20,334 nucleotides of DNA from a virus. The notes beneath the pieces were generated by a model. It made no database searches. It was not told where the DNA came from and was given only the letters and a program-made list of their open reading frames with translations. The position numbers and the translations under genes are program-made. The stretch lies in IMG/VR virus record IMGVR_UViG_3300042401_000283, positions 1 through 20,334 of that record, one strand, 5' to 3'. Numbering within the stretch: position 1 is the first letter of the stretch; every line of letters starts with the position of its first letter. This document shows, piece after piece, positions 19,629-20,334 of this stretch.

Positions 19629-19723
19629 ACATGCATAAGTGTTTGAACAATCTATGTTACAAAATAGACAAAAGAAAAAAGGAAGCAAACGAATTAAAAA
19701 AGATACAAAGAAATGGCAGATAA
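19466..19723 (+). CDS. -1 frame extension (gpT-like) of the tail assembly chaperone
   Basis: From the slip site, 85 codons follow in the -1 frame with no good own start (only TTG at 19466), ending with TAA at 19723. The extension is well formed: IYPQIFGDGDGFSEATEFDR, VWSWYTTIDELAGGDITKYE, then EAIEQLNMHKCLNNLCYKID. The W-Y-T-T-I-D-E-L-A-G-G-D region followed by a helical end is of the type seen in Bacteroidota phage tail proteins, according to my recollection. The fusion protein would have about 249 residues (164 + 85). The extension overlaps the next gene by 11 bases. Confidence 0.75.
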   Translation: MEFRNGLHDIYPQIFGDGDGFSEATEFDRVWSWYTTIDELAGGDITKYEAIEQLNMHKCLNNLCYKIDKRKKEANELKKIQRNGR

Positions 19724-20189
19724 TTTAAGAGGTGTAGAAGCGATTTACAGAGTCATAGACACAATAAAAGACGAATTAAACTCTAATCCCTTCTGCAATA
19801 AAGTTACGCTTGGAGAACTCACAGAAATAGACTTGTCAAAAATGACTATGTTTCCTTTGGCTAATATAACTTTGGATAACGTAACACACAAGGAAAATTC
19901 TTTGTCTTTTCAAATTACAGTTACTAATGTAGATATAGTAGACATTTCAAAAGATGTTCCAGTAGATGACATTTATGGGAATGATAATCTTGTTTACATT
20001 TGGACAAACCAATTATACGTAATTAATAGACTTGTTGCGAGATTAAGGGAGAGTTCAATCAATGATTATATTTGGGAATTAGACAATGATCCACAAAGTG
20101 ACTTTATCAATAAAGAAATGGAGAACATGCTTGCAGGATTCCAGACCACAATTAATTTGACAATACCAAACGACATAAATAAATGTTAA
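19713..20189 (+). CDS. Probable virion (tail-completion-region) protein, 158 aa
   Basis: 158 residues with alternating helix and beta strands (GVEAIYRVIDTIKDELNSNP, NITLDNVTHKENSLSFQITV, then NDNLVYIWTNQLYVINRLVA). It resembles in size and place the tail-completion or tail-terminator proteins encoded near the tail chaperone, but no motif proves that. It overlaps the chaperone extension (11 bases) and the following gp10-like gene (7 bases). Confidence 0.6.
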   Translation: MADNLRGVEAIYRVIDTIKDELNSNPFCNKVTLGELTEIDLSKMTMFPLANITLDNVTHKENSLSFQITVTNVDIVDISKDVPVDDIYGNDNLVYIWTNQLYVINRLVARLRESSINDYIWELDNDPQSDFINKEMENMLAGFQTTINLTIPNDINKC

Positions 20190-20334
20190 AGATTGACAAT
20201 CTAAAAGAAGCACTAAACGAGTTTAGCGATAACATTGTAAAAGATGCAAAAGCTAATTTAGAAAAGAGCGGAAAAGTAGATACTGGAAAGTTAAAAGACA
20301 CCTTAAAAAATATGGGTGCAAAGGTTTCTAAAAA
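20183..20334 (+). CDS. HK97 gp10-like protein, 5' part, cut by window end
   Basis: From ATG 20183 the frame remains open to the window end (50 residues visible). The pattern of an N-terminal helix with ALNEFSDNIVKDAKANL followed by KSGKVDTGKLKDTLKN is typical of gp10-like tail-completion/neck proteins (VDTG-x-L motif). The remainder lies outside the window. Confidence 0.65.
   Translation, partial: MLKIDNLKEALNEFSDNIVKDAKANLEKSGKVDTGKLKDTLKNMGAKVSK

Noticed and set aside
1-20334. CRISPR array, insertion sequence, rRNA, integrase or att site
   Set aside because: No regularly spaced repeats, transposase, rRNA segments, recombinase motifs or matching terminal repeats were seen. The tRNA-like gene might suggest an att site, but it is a whole transcription unit and no integrase is present in this window.

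Overview
This window is a stretch of tailed-phage (Caudoviricetes-type) or prophage DNA whose host is most likely a Bacteroidota/Flavobacteriia bacterium. The DNA is strongly AT-rich. Promoters have the Bacteroidota form TTTG or TTG, then 18-21 nt, then TAnnTTTG. Start codons have A-rich leaders instead of Shine-Dalgarno sites, and the structural proteins resemble those of Bacteroidota phages. Nearly every gene lies on the + strand in tight, often ATGA-overlapping operons. One short transcription unit lies on the - strand. No integrase or repressor is visible, so lifestyle cannot be decided.

Layout. (1) Positions 1-3584 hold the end of a late operon: the 3' end of an unknown gene, the portal protein, a head-tail connector-like protein, a small basic protein, a holin-like membrane protein, an M15 peptidase endolysin and a small protein. 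(2) Positions 3585-3948 are gene-free. They hold a promoter, a compact structured RNA ending in a strong terminator, then a second hairpin and a pyrimidine-rich tract. (3) Positions 3949-5699 encode an HNH endonuclease with a 15-residue repeat array, a mini-protein built of the same repeat, a small unknown protein and NinG. A terminator follows. (4) From a promoter at 5795-5824 an early operon runs to 11874. It holds many micro-proteins, an ERF annealing protein, an SSB-like OB-fold protein, a RecA-fold helicase/ATPase, a sigma-70-like protein, a run of small coupled genes and a PD-(D/E)XK-like protein. (5) From a promoter at 11878-11908 a second operon encodes a 5'-3' exonuclease, an SNF2-type helicase, a DNA methyltransferase, a DnaA domain IV-like protein, a ParB-like protein and a Mom-like DNA-adenine hypermodification protein, then small and large terminase. 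(6) From 18381 onward come a promoter, two small genes, a terminator and a tail operon: a tail assembly chaperone with a probable -1 frameshift, a structural protein and the start of a gp10-like protein.

How the genes work together. ERF, SSB, NinG, the exonuclease, the helicases and the DnaA-like protein form a replication/recombination set. The methyltransferase, ParB-like protein and Mom-like protein look like a DNA-modification (anti-restriction) cassette next to the packaging genes. The sigma-like protein may switch transcription to the late genes.

Most notable observation: directly downstream of mom, on the opposite strand, is a complete mini-gene with promoter, tRNA-Gly(UCC)-like RNA and terminator. 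The RNA keeps the glycine identity positions but has mismatches in the T stem at 49-65 and 51-63, positions known to matter for EF-Tu binding. The known Mu Mom product is adenine carrying a glycinamide group. A tRNA-Gly dedicated to Mom as glycine donor is therefore a testable hypothesis. It is inference, not shown by the sequence.
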